Part shown: positions 1 through 11,908 of the stretch, piece by piece
Layout of the letters: every line of letters starts with the position of its first letter
How positions within the stretch are numbered: the stretch's first letter is position 1
NCBI RefSeq assembly: GCF_024323335.1
Contig: NC_066583.1
Coordinates: 276,727,416 to 276,791,415, forward strand
DNA: 64,000 bases
Origin: Lathyrus oleraceus
Lineage: Eukaryota > Streptophyta > Magnoliopsida > Fabales > Fabaceae
Reading direction: 5' to 3'
Notes under the pieces: model-generated
Databases searched by the model: none
What the model was told of the DNA's origin: nothing
The model's input: only the letters and a program-made list of their open reading frames with translations
Translations under genes and position numbers: made by a program

Positions 1-2051
1 ATGTTACCTTTTTGGCAAAAAACTAAGTGGACGTCCCGGATCACTTGTCTTTATTTCTATGGGTTTTAGAAATTGGAAGAAAGTTAGGAATGGAAAACAT
101 TGTTCCTTTCTTAAACACATAGGGAAGGATCCTTGCTCACTATACAACAATGCAATGAAAGCTTGTCAAGACTTGTTGAATCAAGATGGTCATATTAGAA
201 ATGTTATTCAAGTGCAAAGTTCAAGTTAAAGAATTAATAATCGGTTACGACTCAAGACTTCAATTGACATTGTTCGTTGGTTAACACTACAAGCTTGTGC
301 TTTTAGGGGTCACGACGAAAGTAGAAAATCAAGAAATCAAGGTAACTTTCTTGAGTTATTGAAACTTTTAGCATCCTACAATGATGAAGTTGCAAAAGTT
401 GTGTTGGAAAATGCTCCACAAAATTGCAAGTATACTTCACATCAAATTCAAAAAGAGCTCTTGCAAATTCTTTCTAGTAGGGTGAAAAAGAGTATTCGTG
501 AGGAAATTGGTGATTCCAAATTTTATATCGTTGTTGATGAAGCTCGTGATGAGTCAAAAAAGGAACAAATGGCTCTTGTATTAAGATTTGTTGATAAAGT
601 TGGTTTAATACAAGAGAGATTTTTTGATGTGGGACATGTTAAATACACCACATCTTTAACTCTTAAGGAAGCAATATGTGATATACTTTCTCGACATAAC
701 CTTGATGTTTCTAACATTCGTGGCCAAGGGTATGATGGTGCTAGCAATATGAGAGGAGAATGGAATGGTTTACAAGCCCTCTTTATGAAGGATTGTCCTT
801 ATGCATACTATGTTCAGTGTTTTGCTCATCGATTGCAACTTGCATTAGTTACATCATCAAGAGAAGTCAAACCTGTTCATAAATTTTTTGAGAAGTTGAT
901 TTTTGTTGTGAATGTTGTTTGTTCTTCTACAAAGCGTCATGATGAGTTACAAGCTGCCCAATTAGAAGAAATTGCTTATTTGTTAGAGATTGATGAGATT
1001 GTAATTGGTAAAGGTACAAATCAAGTTGGTACATTGAAACAAGTTGGAGATACTCGTTGGGGATCACATTACGATTCAATTTCTAGCTTGATAAACATGT
1101 ATGAAGCAACTTGTTTAGTTTTAAAAAAAATTGCAAAAGATAGAGGGAGTTATGTTACACGTGGGGATGCAGATAGTTGTTACAATTACTTGAAGGCATT
1201 TGATTTTATATTTATTTTGCACTTGATGAAAGAAATCATGGGAATAACAGATATGCTTTGTTAAGCCTTACAAAAAAAATCAAGATGTACTTAATGCCAT
1301 GAACTTGGTTAGTTCAACAAAACATCTTATTCAAGGTTTGAGAGAAAATGGTTGGGATATATTGTTTACTAAAGTGGTATCTTTTTGTGAAAAACATGGT
1401 ATTGAGATTCCTGATCTTAATGATGTTCATTCAACAACAAGATTTTGACGTTCCCGTCTTGAAGAGAATCAAGTCACAATTCAACATTACTTTAAAGTTG
1501 AAATCTTTTTCACTACCATTGACAAACAGTTACAAGAGTTGAATAGCAGATTCAGTGAGCAGGCAATGAATTTGTTAACTCTTTCTTGTTCTTTATCTCC
1601 TAAGGATGGATATAAAGCTTTTAGCATTGATACTATTTGTTCTTTAGTTGAAAAATATTATCCTATGGATTTTAGTGATCAAGAGAAGAATAATTTGCAA
1701 TTTCAACTTCAACATTTACTATTTGTTGCTCGTCAAGAATCAAACTTGAATAATTTATCAACTATTCAAGAACTATGTTCATGTTTGGTTGCATCTAGAC
1801 AGGCTGAAACTTACTTCTTGATTGATAGACTACTTCGTCTTATCATGACTCTTCCCGTATCTACGGCCACAACTGAGAGGTCTTTTTCAGCAATGGAAAT
1901 TATTAAGACTAAGTTGAGAAACAAGATGGATGATGGGTTTCTTGGAGATAGCATGACAGTATATATTGAAAGGGAGATTAGAGCAAGCATTAGTTCGGAG
2001 TCAATTATTGACGATTTCAAGTCACTCGAAACGCGTAAAGCATTACTTTAA
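1..2051 (+). pseudogene. hAT transposase (ZMYM1-like, DUF4371 type), broken
   Basis: Transposase of the plant hAT group that resembles zinc finger MYM-type protein 1. Read from base 2, the frame begins within the N-terminal TTF-type zinc-finger region (GFRNWKKV, then HIGKDP), passes through the RNase H-like core (VVDEARDE near base 530, GQGYDGASNM near 725, CFAHRLQLAL near 820) and ends with the C-terminal hAT dimerisation block (TLPVSTATTERSFS, about 1846-1890), stopping at TAA 2049-2051. The gene is dead. There is a TAA at 227-229, a TAA at 1262-1264, a frame change within the A8 run at 1272-1279, and a TGA at 1446-1448. After the A8 run the frame is open to the end apart from that TGA. The N-terminus is cut by the window edge. 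In this family the protein excises and reinserts the element; this copy could not. Confidence 0.9.
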
Positions 2052-2190
2052 GGTAGTTTTAAGTCATGTAATTTAAATTTTTAGTAATTAACTTTGTATT
2101 TATTTTAACTTTAATGTTTTATTTAAAATACTATTTACATTTTATTTATAATCTTTATTTTACGTTAGCGGTCATCCCAAATTCTTTTAT

Positions 2191-2205
2191 CTGGCTCCGC
2201 CACTG
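2191..2205. repeat. hAT terminal inverted repeat (right end)
   Basis: CTGGCTCCGCCACTG, which in the outward-in direction reads CAGTGGCGGAGCCAG, a familiar terminal sequence of plant hAT elements. It ends exactly where Ogre LTR sequence resumes. The matching left repeat is outside the window. Confidence 0.85.
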
Positions 2206-2234
2206 TATCTTAGGATCAAAATTGGGGTCTTACA
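2206..2234 (-). repeat. 3' LTR edge of Ogre A
   Basis: Reverse-complement reading starts TGTAAGACCCCAATTTTG, the same terminal sequence seen at the LTR starts of D (7181, TATAAGACCCC) and B (53923, TATAAGACCCT). Only 29 bp remain before the hAT element. Adjacent bases 2235-2247 read AAATAGGGGCAGC on the minus strand and are the polypurine tract. Confidence 0.8.
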
Positions 2235-4203
2235 GCTGCCCCTATTTAAGGACATTCTAACTAAGGAGGTGAAGGTTAAAATCTTCGGCTCGACTCAGTA
2301 GAATGGGCTTAAATAACAACATAGAAACAAAGTTTTGTCCCTAAGAGACCTCATGATGCATATGATATGAATGTAAAATTTAATTCTCTGTGGGGAAATA
2401 TTGCCACAAAGGAAAAGAAATCAGAGAGACCGAAAATCTGCAGGAGCATAATGCATTTCATAAGGAAAACTCACTGGGGAGACAGAGACTCTGAGGGGGA
2501 AATGAGTTATGCATAGGCCAGGCTACGACTTAAGACTACTGGGGGACTAGAGGAATTCCATAAAAAATGGAAAGACTCAGCCAGGGAAACAAAATATCTG
2601 CAGGGGATACGACTAGATCAGGATAACACTGCAAATTAAGAAGAATATTACCAGCTACTGGGTAATAAGCTCTTAGGAGACTCAAAGCATCTATCTAGGC
2701 AAGAGCTAGAAAGAAACGGTCAATCAAGACTCAACCCAATGAGGATATAACTTAAGGGGAGAAATTCCATCCAGATAATCAACTGGGGAGGAAGCTGAAG
2801 TAATAATCATCCACGAGGAAATAACTCAGTGGGGAAAAGGAGAAAGGTTAAAGTCTTTCTGCCTAAGGGGCTGACATTCTACAATTGAGGGAGGACAGAA
2901 ACCGAATTTGTATGGGGATAAAGTATCGCCATAACAGAGAATAAGAATCTCAAATAAATCAATCAAATATAATGATGCAATTATAAAATTATGAAATTAT
3001 ATGAGTGTATATGTATATTTGATGATTATGCTGACAAAAGGATCACAAAGGATACAAAGGTGTCGCAAAGAATTTGAATCATCGATACAATCCTCGGTCA
3101 ATCCACAACAAGAGGGAGACAACTGCTGGAAAACAGAGAGAGAGATCAACGACCCAAAGGCTCAACTCTAGCCGAGGAAGGAGGAGATCCGTTGAGAAGA
3201 GGAAATTTTATCAAATCTGCAAGGAATTTTAGGTCAACACCATATCAAAATGGGAGACAACCATACAGAGGATAAGCACAAGTAGCTGCTCAGAAACCAG
3301 GAGGAAACTCTGACTAGGAGCAAGTCGGATGGCGACTGGTGGAGAATCCAACGTGATCTACTAGGGAGTCTCATTACTCTGCTGAGGAACAAAAATGTTG
3401 AGGAATACACAAATTCAGTCGAGGGAAGTAGAAACTCTGTCGGGGAAATAACACACTGCAAGGAACTGAATCAACCAACTCAGCTGGAAAAGAAAAGAAG
3501 CTCCACTAGGGATCAAACACAACTCCGCAGGGGAACCAGGTCAACAAACTTGGCTAAGGATACCCGAAGGGTTAACTGCTTTGGGAACCCTTAATGCTTC
3601 ACACTTAAGACTTGCTGCTCTTTGAAATGTTGTTGATACTTCTTTTTAATTGCTTTGAAAAATACTTGCTTTTATATGTTTAAGAAAAATGATTTTGATT
3701 AAAGATTTTAATTTCAAAATGATCAATAATAAAATTTAAAACTATTGGCAGAAGTATATAAGAGTATAAATAATTGGATAAAAGCTCAACTTTATTTAAT
3801 AGAATGGTAGTCTGTAAATGACAAGACTCCATAGATTTTTACAAAGTTGAAAATGGTAATTTACATGGAAAAAGGTTACATTGAATACCAATGATCCTTA
3901 ATCCTTCTACCAACTTTTGATGTCCGATATGCTCTTGACCGCTGCCGGGATGATGAATCGATGTCAACCCTCATGTTTCTCCAAAATTTGAAGATTAGTA
4001 GAATGCAATTACTTGCCATAATCCCTAATTTTTGCATAAGTAACCCCAAGGTGGGGTACTCAACTTATCGGGAAATTCTTTCTGTTTTATGTCTCTATTT
4101 TTTACTTGGATCGCCCTTTCGGGTTTTCAATCCACCGAGACGCTCATTTTTGCCTAAGCCGCCCTTTCGGGTTTTCAACTTAGCAAGTTATTCTTTTCTT
4201 TTT
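2235..4203 (-). other. Ogre A 3' untranslated region
   Basis: Non-coding stretch of about 2 kb between the integrase stop and the polypurine tract. Many short motifs such as CTGGGGA and TACTGGGTA recur without a regular array. Bases 2248-2860 match 5658-7170 (fragment D) in reverse complement, but the roughly 0.8-kb tandem array of D is absent. The paired phrase GCCCTTTCGGGTTTTCAA occurs twice (4109-4126 and 4161-4178) and again near the same place in element B (about 23933 and 23980), just after the stop codon, so it is a family feature of unknown role. I see no gene here. Confidence 0.75.
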
Positions 4204-5657
4204 AGGCGAAGTATTTCTTGACTGCATCTGCATTCACAGGATGAGTGAACTCTTCAGCATCCATAGTTGTAAGAATTAAGGCGCCGCTTGAAAAGGCTCT
4301 CTTAACAACATATGGGCCTTCATAATTAGGAGTCTATTTGCCCCTACAATCTGGTTTGAACGATAGAATCTTCTTGAGCACAAGGTCATCTTCTCTAAAC
4401 ACACGAGGTCTGACCTTCTTATCAAAAGCTTTCTTCATCCTCTGCTGATATAACTGACCATGACACATGGCAGTTAATCTCTTCTCTTCTATCAAACTCA
4501 GTTGGTCAAACCTGGTCTGATACCATTCAGCCTCAGTCAACTTGGCTTCCATGAGCACACGTAATGAGGGAATCTCAACTTCTACAAGGAGCACTGCTTC
4601 CATGCCATATACAAGAGAGAAAGGGGTTGCCCCTGTTGAAGTGCAGATAGATGTACGATACCCGTGCAAAGAAAATGGGAGCATCTCATGCCAATCTTTA
4701 TATGTGACAACCATCTTCTGAATAATCTTCTTGATGTTCTTATTCGCAGCTTCAACAACCCCATTCATCTTGGGTCGGTAGGGAGAAGAATTATGATGTG
4801 CAATCTTGAAGTCTTTACGAAGAGTTTCCACCATATTGTCATTCAAGTTCAATCCATTATCAGTAATGATCTTACTTGGCACACCATAATGACATAGGAT
4901 CTGATTCTTGATAAACCTCACAACCACTTGCTTGGTTACATTTGCATATGATCCCGCTTCAACCCATTTTGTGAAGTAGTCAATTGCCACCAATATGAAA
5001 CGATGTCCATTTGAAGCTTTGGGCTCAATCATCCCAATCATATCAATTCCCCACATGGAGAAGGGCCATGGGGAAGAAATAACATTCAATAGTGTCGGAG
5101 GAACATGAATCTTATCTGCATATACTTGACATTTGTGGCATTTCTTCACAAACTTGCAATAGTCGGATTCCATTGTCAGCCAATAGTAACCTACTCGCAA
5201 CATCTTCTTCGCCATCGCACGTCCATTGAAATGAGTACTAAAGGAACCTTCATGCACTTCAATCATCAACAAGTCTGCTTCGTGTCTATCCACGCATCTG
5301 AGAAAAACCATGTCGAAGTTTCTCTTGTACAGCATATCACCATTCAAGTAGAAATTGCCGACTAATCTTCTCAAAGTCTTCTTATCTTTCAATGATGCCC
5401 CGGACGGGTAAATTTGACTTTGGAGGAAACACTTGATGTCGTAATACCATAATTTCTCATCTTTGACTTCTTCAACAGCAAACACATGTGCTGGCCTATC
5501 AAGATGCATTACAGTCAAATTGGGAACTTCATTCCAATATTTAACTACAATCATTGATGCCAATGATGCAAGAGCATCTGCCATCTGGTTTTCATCTCGA
5601 GGGATATGATGAAACTCAACTTTTGTAAAGAAAGTTGAAATCTTCCTCGCATAATAG
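4204..5657 (-). pseudogene. Ogre A integrase region of pol (fragment)
   Basis: C-terminal part of an Ogre pol polyprotein. Order from the right: end of the second RNase H (YARKISTFF), linker, HHCC zinc-binding domain (ending KKCHKCQVYADKIH), integrase core with the D,D,E residues in GIDMIG, IITDNG and GVVEAANK, then the C-terminal region ending VKKYFA-like at about 4204. Integrase joins the new DNA copy to the host chromosome. The frame is open from the fusion point to a TAG at 4334-4336, where a Trp is expected (in B the same place is W in GKWTPNYEG). Protease, RT and the first RNase H are missing because the element is truncated at the inverted junction at about 5657. Confidence 0.9.
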
Positions 5658-7180
5658 ACTTTAACCTTTCTTTGTTTCCCCACTGAGTTTGTTTCCTCGT
5701 GGATGAATTTTATTTCAGTTTCCTCTCCAGTAGATTCTCCGGATGGAGTTACTCCCCTTGAGCTATGTCCTCAATGGGTTGAGTCTTGATTGATTGTTTC
5801 TTTCTAGTTCTTACCTAGATAGATGCTTTGGTCCCCTAAGAGTCTATTATCCAGTAACTGGTAATATTCTTCTTAGCTTGCAGTTTGTTACTTCTTGCCC
5901 AATACCCGACAAAAGTACCCTTTGGTCTCCTCAGTAGAGTCCCCATAAGTATATCTTTGATATGTTCATCTTAATCGGTGACGGATATCTTCTATTCCCC
6001 CGCAGGAGTCTATCCTTGATATGTTCACTTTAACCAGTGACGGATATTCTCTTCCTTGGTTTTCTGCCCAGTAAAAAGGTAGTTGTAATCCCTATTTTGT
6101 TCCTCAGAGAGTTAATCCTTGATATGTTCATCTTAGCCGATGACGGGTTTCCTTCTCTTGTCGGTCTTCTACCCAGTAACCGGTAGTTGTAAATCCTACT
6201 TTTTCCCCCTGTGCGGAGTCAATCCTTGATATGTTCACTTTAACCAGTGACAGATTTTCTCTTCTTTGGTATTCTATCCCGTAACTGATAGATGTAATCC
6301 CTATTTTTACTCCCCTTTCCAGAGTCTATCCTTGATATGTTCATCTTAACCGGTGACAGATTTCCTCTTGTTGGTCTTCTACCCAGTAACCGGTAGTTAT
6401 AAATCCTACTTCTTTGTCCCCTCGCAGCGTTAATCCTTGATATGTTCGTCCTAACCGATGACGGGTTCTCTCTTCGACGGTTTTCTATCCAATTTTTGAT
6501 ATATGTAATTCCCTTTTTTTCAGTTGGTATATCCTAGATATGTTCATCCTAACCGATGACGGATATCCTCCTTGACATTTTCTAGGCAGGTATATCCTGG
6601 GTATGTTCATCTTAACCGGTGATAGATGGCTTCTCTGTCAGATCTTTATTATCTCTTTACCCAGTAATAAGTAGTAGATAATAGATTTCTGCTCCTTTTA
6701 TGTTGAAATTTTGTTTCTCCCCAGTTGAGTTGAGTGCGTATTTCCTTAGTGAAATCGTTGTTCCCCTGCACAAGTTGGGTACCTGAGTTTTATCCTGACG
6801 TGTTCGTATCCCCTGCAGATGTTATTTCCCTGGCTGAGTCTTTCCATGTTTGCATGGAATCCCTCTATTCCCCAGTAATTTTGAGTCGTAGTCTGGCCTA
6901 CGCATAACTCCTTTTCCCCCCAGAGTCTCTGTTTCCCTAGTGATTTTTCCTTACGGAATGCATTATACTCCTATGGACTTTCGGTCTCTCTGATTTCTTT
7001 TTCCTTTGTGGCAATATTTCCCCGCAGAGCATTAACTTTTGCATTCATGTCATATGCATCATGAGGTCTCTTAGGGACCAAAATTTGTTTCTATGTTGTT
7101 ATTTAAGCCCGTTCTACTGAGTCGACATGAAGATTTTAACCTTCGCCTCCTCAGTTAGAATGTCCTTAAATATGGGCATC
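5658..7180 (+). other. Ogre D 3' untranslated region and polypurine tract
   Basis: Non-coding region that, in reverse complement, matches 2235-2860 of fragment A at both its ends (for example GTCCCTAAGAGACCTCATGA). It carries an internal tandem array absent from A. The last bases before the LTR, AATATGGGCATC, stand where A has the more purine-rich AAATAGGGGCAGC, so the tract here is degraded. No protein-coding potential. Confidence 0.75.
5945..6640. repeat. Tandem minisatellite array in Ogre D 3'UTR
   Basis: About eight imperfect units built around GATATGTTCATCTTAACCGG (the sense varies slightly), with spacings of about 60 to 110 bp, starting near 5955, 6014, 6117, 6222, 6331, 6434, 6531 and 6597. 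Between them recur phrases like CTACCCAGTAACCGGTAG. Arrays of this kind in Ogre 3'UTRs are known to vary between copies and to seed satellite DNA. A related but different arrangement lies in element B (about 21050-21860). Confidence 0.8.
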
Positions 7181-10100
7181 TATAAGACCCCAATTTTGAC
7201 CCTAAGATCCCTCATGCAATTTCATCATATGCATTAGCATTGGGATCATGTCTTGGCATCCTCCTTACCCCTCCTTCATTGGGTTTGTTTTGGGAGAGAT
7301 CATCAAGCACTTTGTGATTATACTATACTTATATATTATCATTTTACTAACCAAAATACCAAAAATATGTCTTTGTATTTGCCTAACTCTTTTGTAGGAA
7401 GGGCATGCTCGCATTGGTTCATCAAGTTCACATCTAGGGTTTGAGACCCTCATGAACAAAGAGCAGAACCAAGAATTTCTTCAATAATGGTTATGAACAT
7501 CATATATGAGTCCCAATGTTCTCTACATGTTATATTGATCAAGTTTTCTTCAAGAGTTTGAGGGTGATTTGCCTTGGAAACCCTAGTTTGACTAGGTATC
7601 TTAAGTAACTTCTCCAACAAGCTAACTCACCAATTGATCAATTTTCTCAAGGGACACTTCAAAATTCATCATCTTATTCATATATGATCTACCATGAGCC
7701 AAGAAAGTCAAGAGAATTGGAAGTTAGCAAGTTGGTTGATGGTGGTTGGCCAGATGAATTCATCTAATCAAAACTGGGTCTCCCTAGACCCTATCTCCTA
7801 CAATTTTCACCATATGAAAATGATTCCAAGAGAAAACGTATTCTAAATGACATTATAAACAACTTTCATGTTGATACCTAGAGCTATTTTTTCTTGGAAA
7901 ATCATTTTCTATGTTGAAACATTATAGGTCATTTTGTCTAAACCCTAATTTGAAAGTCAACTTCCCAAGGCCATAACTTGCTCAATTTTTATGAGATGAA
8001 ATATTTTCAAGTTGCACAATCAAATTAAATGTGTCTACTTCAACTTTTATGTTTGGAGTGGGATCTAATTCAACTTTTTTGAGCATGTGATATGAGGCTA
8101 CATTATAGGTCACGTTTGACCTATACCATTGATCAAGTGATTTTTCCAAACTTCAAAAATGCATAACTCTATCATTTAAAATCCAAATGACATGAAATTA
8201 GTGACAATTTTTAAGGTCTTTGAGAGATATACAACTTTGATAAAGACACTTTTCTCATTTGAAGCTCCTATAAAAAGTTAAGCAAGGTGGAATACTGAGA
8301 CATATGGCTTGACACTTAGAAATATTTTGATATGTCAAATTTTTCCAAACTTCCACCTCAAATTTCTCCAAGTTCCAAGCTCCAAATGAAAAAGTGTTCA
8401 ACATCAAACTTGTTCCTCTTGATCTCACCTTTCCAAAGAGATCAAATTCATTCATTTTGGGCTTGAAATGCATAGGCTGCGCATGGCTTAAACAGGCTGA
8501 TATCATTTGTCAAGAATCAAACTGCAAGCATCAATGTACATGTGCCTTGCAATCCAAGCCTACCTCAACACATCTGATCTTCAATTTGGACCTTCAAACC
8601 ATCATTTCATGTGCCCATGCAGCATTGCATCATCATTTGCCAATTTTGGAAAGTGAAAGTGAGTGTGCAAATATCACATGATTCATCTATAAATAGAGCT
8701 CCAATTGCTCAGAATCGAGAACACCATTGCACCAGCTTTGATCCCCCATTGAAAACCTTCACTCTCATAGGATAAACCTGATAAATTCATTTGAATTTGA
8801 GCTTGAATCTCCACTGTTTTGGAATTCAATTCTCCAGGAATTCATTGCTTCTAAACCTTTCCATTTTCTTCCTGCAAGCAAGTAGAGTGAGTCCAAGCAC
8901 AACCCAGATCAAGATCCATCGTGTTTAGACCTCCACTGAAGGTAATTTTCAGAAATTTTAAACTCTTCGATTCTCTCAAATTCTTGCTCAATTCCATTGA
9001 TTCTTTAGTTGTCTAAAGTCCTACCAATGTAGGTAAGAAGATTGAGTTGCTTTGAGGTCAAATCGAAGCAACTCAGTTCATGTACCTCAGATTTCAATTC
9101 CACATATCTCTTAATATATTTGGAATTGGAGTAATTGGAGGTCAGATTCGAGCTCAATGCCATTTTCTCTTTAAGATCATGTCCTTGTTTCTTTTTTTTG
9201 GTGATGGTTTATGTTGACCAGTTCGGTGAGGTTCACCAGAGAAGATGACCAGAGCTCTGGCTCCGGCAATGACTTGGCCAACCTCTGAACCATAAGATCC
9301 ATGTCTCATGTTCTAATCTGGATCGTCCCTTGTGATTACCTCATTTGCCACGCGGTTGACTAGAGAACATGTGGAATGCGCGTTTTGGATCATAAGATCT
9401 GCCACCTCAATTAATGAGGGAGATCTGATGGTCCACGTAATTTACATTTTCTGTTTTTTTATTTTAATTGCATTTTTTTCAAAAATTCATATTAAATTCA
9501 ATATTGATCCAAAAAAAAATGGACTTTCACCAAAAAATTTCAAATGTTTTTCTCTTTCATATTCTGAATTAAAATTATTTTTTGGATCATTATTAATATT
9601 TTTCATGAATTAATTGATTTTTCATTTGTTTTTAATTGTTTAAAAATATTTTTAAATGTCCAAAAATTATGAAAGTTTTTCCCCAAGGTCCTTTGACCTT
9701 GTTTGACCTATGATAAATCTCATGGTCATTTCTTTGGTGTTTTGATGAGATTTTAGGAATTGGACAAAACATATTTGAATTAAATGCATTATTTTATTAT
9801 TTTTAATTGAATAAGTGCCAATTTAATTTTGTTGACCATTTATATTGACTTGTATGAGTTTTCTTATTGTTGTTGGGCCTTGGTCAAGGTTGACTTGACT
9901 TTGTTAAGTTAATATCATTGGATTTAGGGGATTGATGGAATGTACATTCCATCTCCCAAAATGAATGAATGATATTAATTTGGTAAAAGTCCTCCTTTGA
10001 CCAATTTGTGATGTCATTCATCCCCTTCCCTCTTCATCTAATTCCCCTTCTTCATCCATTCGTTTTCATTTGGCCTATGACATCTCAAAGTCCTAATGCT

Positions 10101-11882
10101 AGTTGATTGAAAAATTGACATGAGTATGGATGAGATTAGGCCACACCTTTTGCATATTTTTGTGTGTGGTATGTTTCATGAGAATAGTTCATAATACTAT
10201 GTCTCCAACATGCATTAACACCAAAAGTCTATTGCCCGACCTCAAATAGTTGTGACTTCTATATAAGTCCAATTACGATTGCTTAACATAGCGTTAAATT
10301 TGTGACATAAAAGGCATAATCATTCTAGTTAGTGAGATTATAAGTCTCCCCTCTTTCATGGTATTGTGTGGAAACTTGGCCTTCTTTCCTTCCTTTGGAA
10401 GATGTTTTGGTTCAAGGATCCATGCTTGTGATAAGTGGGTTGAGTGTTCTCCAAAGAATGTCTTGAAATGAAAAGCAAAAGCAAAACAAAACTAACCTTT
10501 AACCTACTAACTACTAACTTTTAACTTCAAGCCTTTACTTTAATGCAATTTACTTTTAGCACTTTATATCATTTGCCATTGTACATATCATTCTAATTGT
10601 TTATGTTAATGTAATTTTCACTTTGTCCATTTGGACCATATTGTGTGATATATTTTGATTGGTGATATTTTGTTTGCTTGTGTGGTCTTTGACCATTAAT
10701 GTACATAATAATAACAAAAACCCTAAAAAACGTTTGAGTGGACTGTTGGTTTGATCTTGAGCAAATGGACTTAGGATCTAGGCAACCTTCCTAAGCTAAA
10801 GGACTTGGCCAATGCCAACTTGTTGAATAACCCAGTGCTTGCAATTTGAAATTCATTTGATACATCTTTGAAGATCTCTCTAAGATTCATCTGCAACATG
10901 ATCATTGTGAAGCTGTCATTTTGAACGTGTGACTTGTGGAATTCATCTATTGCATGGGCTATTTTGAAGAAGATCATGGAATGGATAAGCTTGGATGAGG
11001 TCATCTTTATTTGATGCTTTGCTCTTCAAGAGAACATAATTGTGCATTTGTGTGTTGCCTAATTCTAAAAAGTCCAAGGGAATTCTGGGTTTCTATTGAC
11101 ATACTTGTCTATTGGATTGCTACCCATTTGGTCAGACCTTTTTAACTTTAAACTTTTAAATTTTGTGCATAGGACAGTCTCTTCATCTTCTCCCCATTTC
11201 TTTAATTTCAAAATCTCTCCCTCCATTTTCAAAATCTTCTTTGTGTGAACTATTATTTGTTCTAAACCTAGACCACTTTTGCAAAAAAGATAGAAACTTT
11301 GGCCTTATGCCATTGCATTTTCAAACTTATTTTCTTAAATCAAACTTGTGAATAAACTTAACCATACTTGACCTAAACTTTCAAAAAGCCAAAAAAGAAC
11401 TAACTCATTCAAATCATTTTAGGCCTTTGTGCCTTTCAAACCTAATTTTTGTTAAAATCAACACACTCATTTTGAAATTTGTAGCACGAACTACGAGGTT
11501 TTAATCCCTCATTTTTATGTTGGTACGTAGGCACAAGTCCGAAGGTCTTGTCAAACACAAAAATATAATTAATGAATTCTTTTCTCATCCCCCCATTCTA
11601 TTTGTTTGTAAACATCACTTTGTACAAAATACATATGCACACAAAAAGGGCTCCCTAGGAGTACCTAGGACACTTTGGGTGCTAACACCTTCCCTCTGTG
11701 TAACCAACCCCCTTACCTGTGATCTCTAACTTTTATTAGTTTTTATTTGAAAACTTCTTACTATTTGGGTTTTGTTCGTACTTTTTCCCTTTTCCCTTGG
11801 AAACAATAAAAGCGCGGTGGCGACTCTTGTTAATTGATCTCTAGCTTATCAATAGCTTGATGATCATGAATTTCCCGCTACA
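7181..11882 (+). repeat. Ogre D long terminal repeat (complete, 4.7 kb)
   Basis: Starts TATAAGACCCCAATTTTG (a G-to-A change from the usual TG start) and ends CCCGCTACA. Its end is the reverse complement of the start of the B LTRs (TGTAGCGGGG at 33428), and its early part (about 7335-7400) matches the outer part of B's 5' LTR (38100-38160), so D and B belong to one LTR subfamily. The LTR holds a TATA box at 8688-8699. No host gene is contained in it; the small open stretches are chance. Confidence 0.85.
8688..8699 (+). promoter_or_regulatory. TATA box of the Ogre D LTR
   Basis: CTATAAATAGAG lies about 1.5 kb into the 4.7-kb LTR. Transcription would be expected to start about 30 bp downstream, near 8720, defining the U3/R border. 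The equivalent places in B (19301-19310 and 36772-36781, minus strand) also carry CTATAAATAC or close variants. Confidence 0.6.
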
Positions 11883-11891
11883 AAAGTTAAG

Positions 11892-11908
11892 TGGCAACTC
11901 TGTTGGGG
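11892..11908 (+). other. Primer-binding site of Ogre D
   Basis: TGGCAACTCTGTTGGGG, 9 bp after the LTR. It is a degraded version of TGGCGACTCTGCTGGGG, present in B and C, which resembles the complement of the 3' end of plant tRNA-Arg. Use of tRNA-Arg as primer is established for Ogre elements. Confidence 0.75.

Larger units (their letters stand above)
1..2205 (+). mobile_element. hAT DNA transposon, right-hand part
   Basis: The window opens inside a hAT-superfamily transposon and leaves it at the terminal inverted repeat at 2191-2205. It contains a decayed transposase gene (to 2051) and about 140 bp of AT-rich 3' sequence. The bases directly after the repeat belong to an Ogre LTR end (2206-2234), so the transposon appears to have jumped into that LTR. 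The left end lies outside the window. The 8 bp after the repeat, TATCTTAG, would be the target duplication, but its partner is not visible. Confidence 0.85.
2206..5657 (-). mobile_element. Ogre fragment A (Ty3/gypsy, Tat lineage)
   Basis: Minus-strand 3' part of an Ogre element, read from right to left: integrase end of pol (5657-4204), long 3' untranslated region (4203-2248), polypurine tract (2247-2235) and the first 29 bp of the 3' LTR (2234-2206), where the hAT element interrupts it. At about 5657 it is fused to oppositely oriented Ogre 3'UTR of fragment D. Its 3'UTR matches that of D in reverse complement, so A and D are related copies in inverted orientation. Confidence 0.85.

Noticed and set aside
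8394..8681. 95-codon open frame in the D LTR
   Set aside because: Lies in U3 of the LTR upstream of the TATA box; no similarity recognised.
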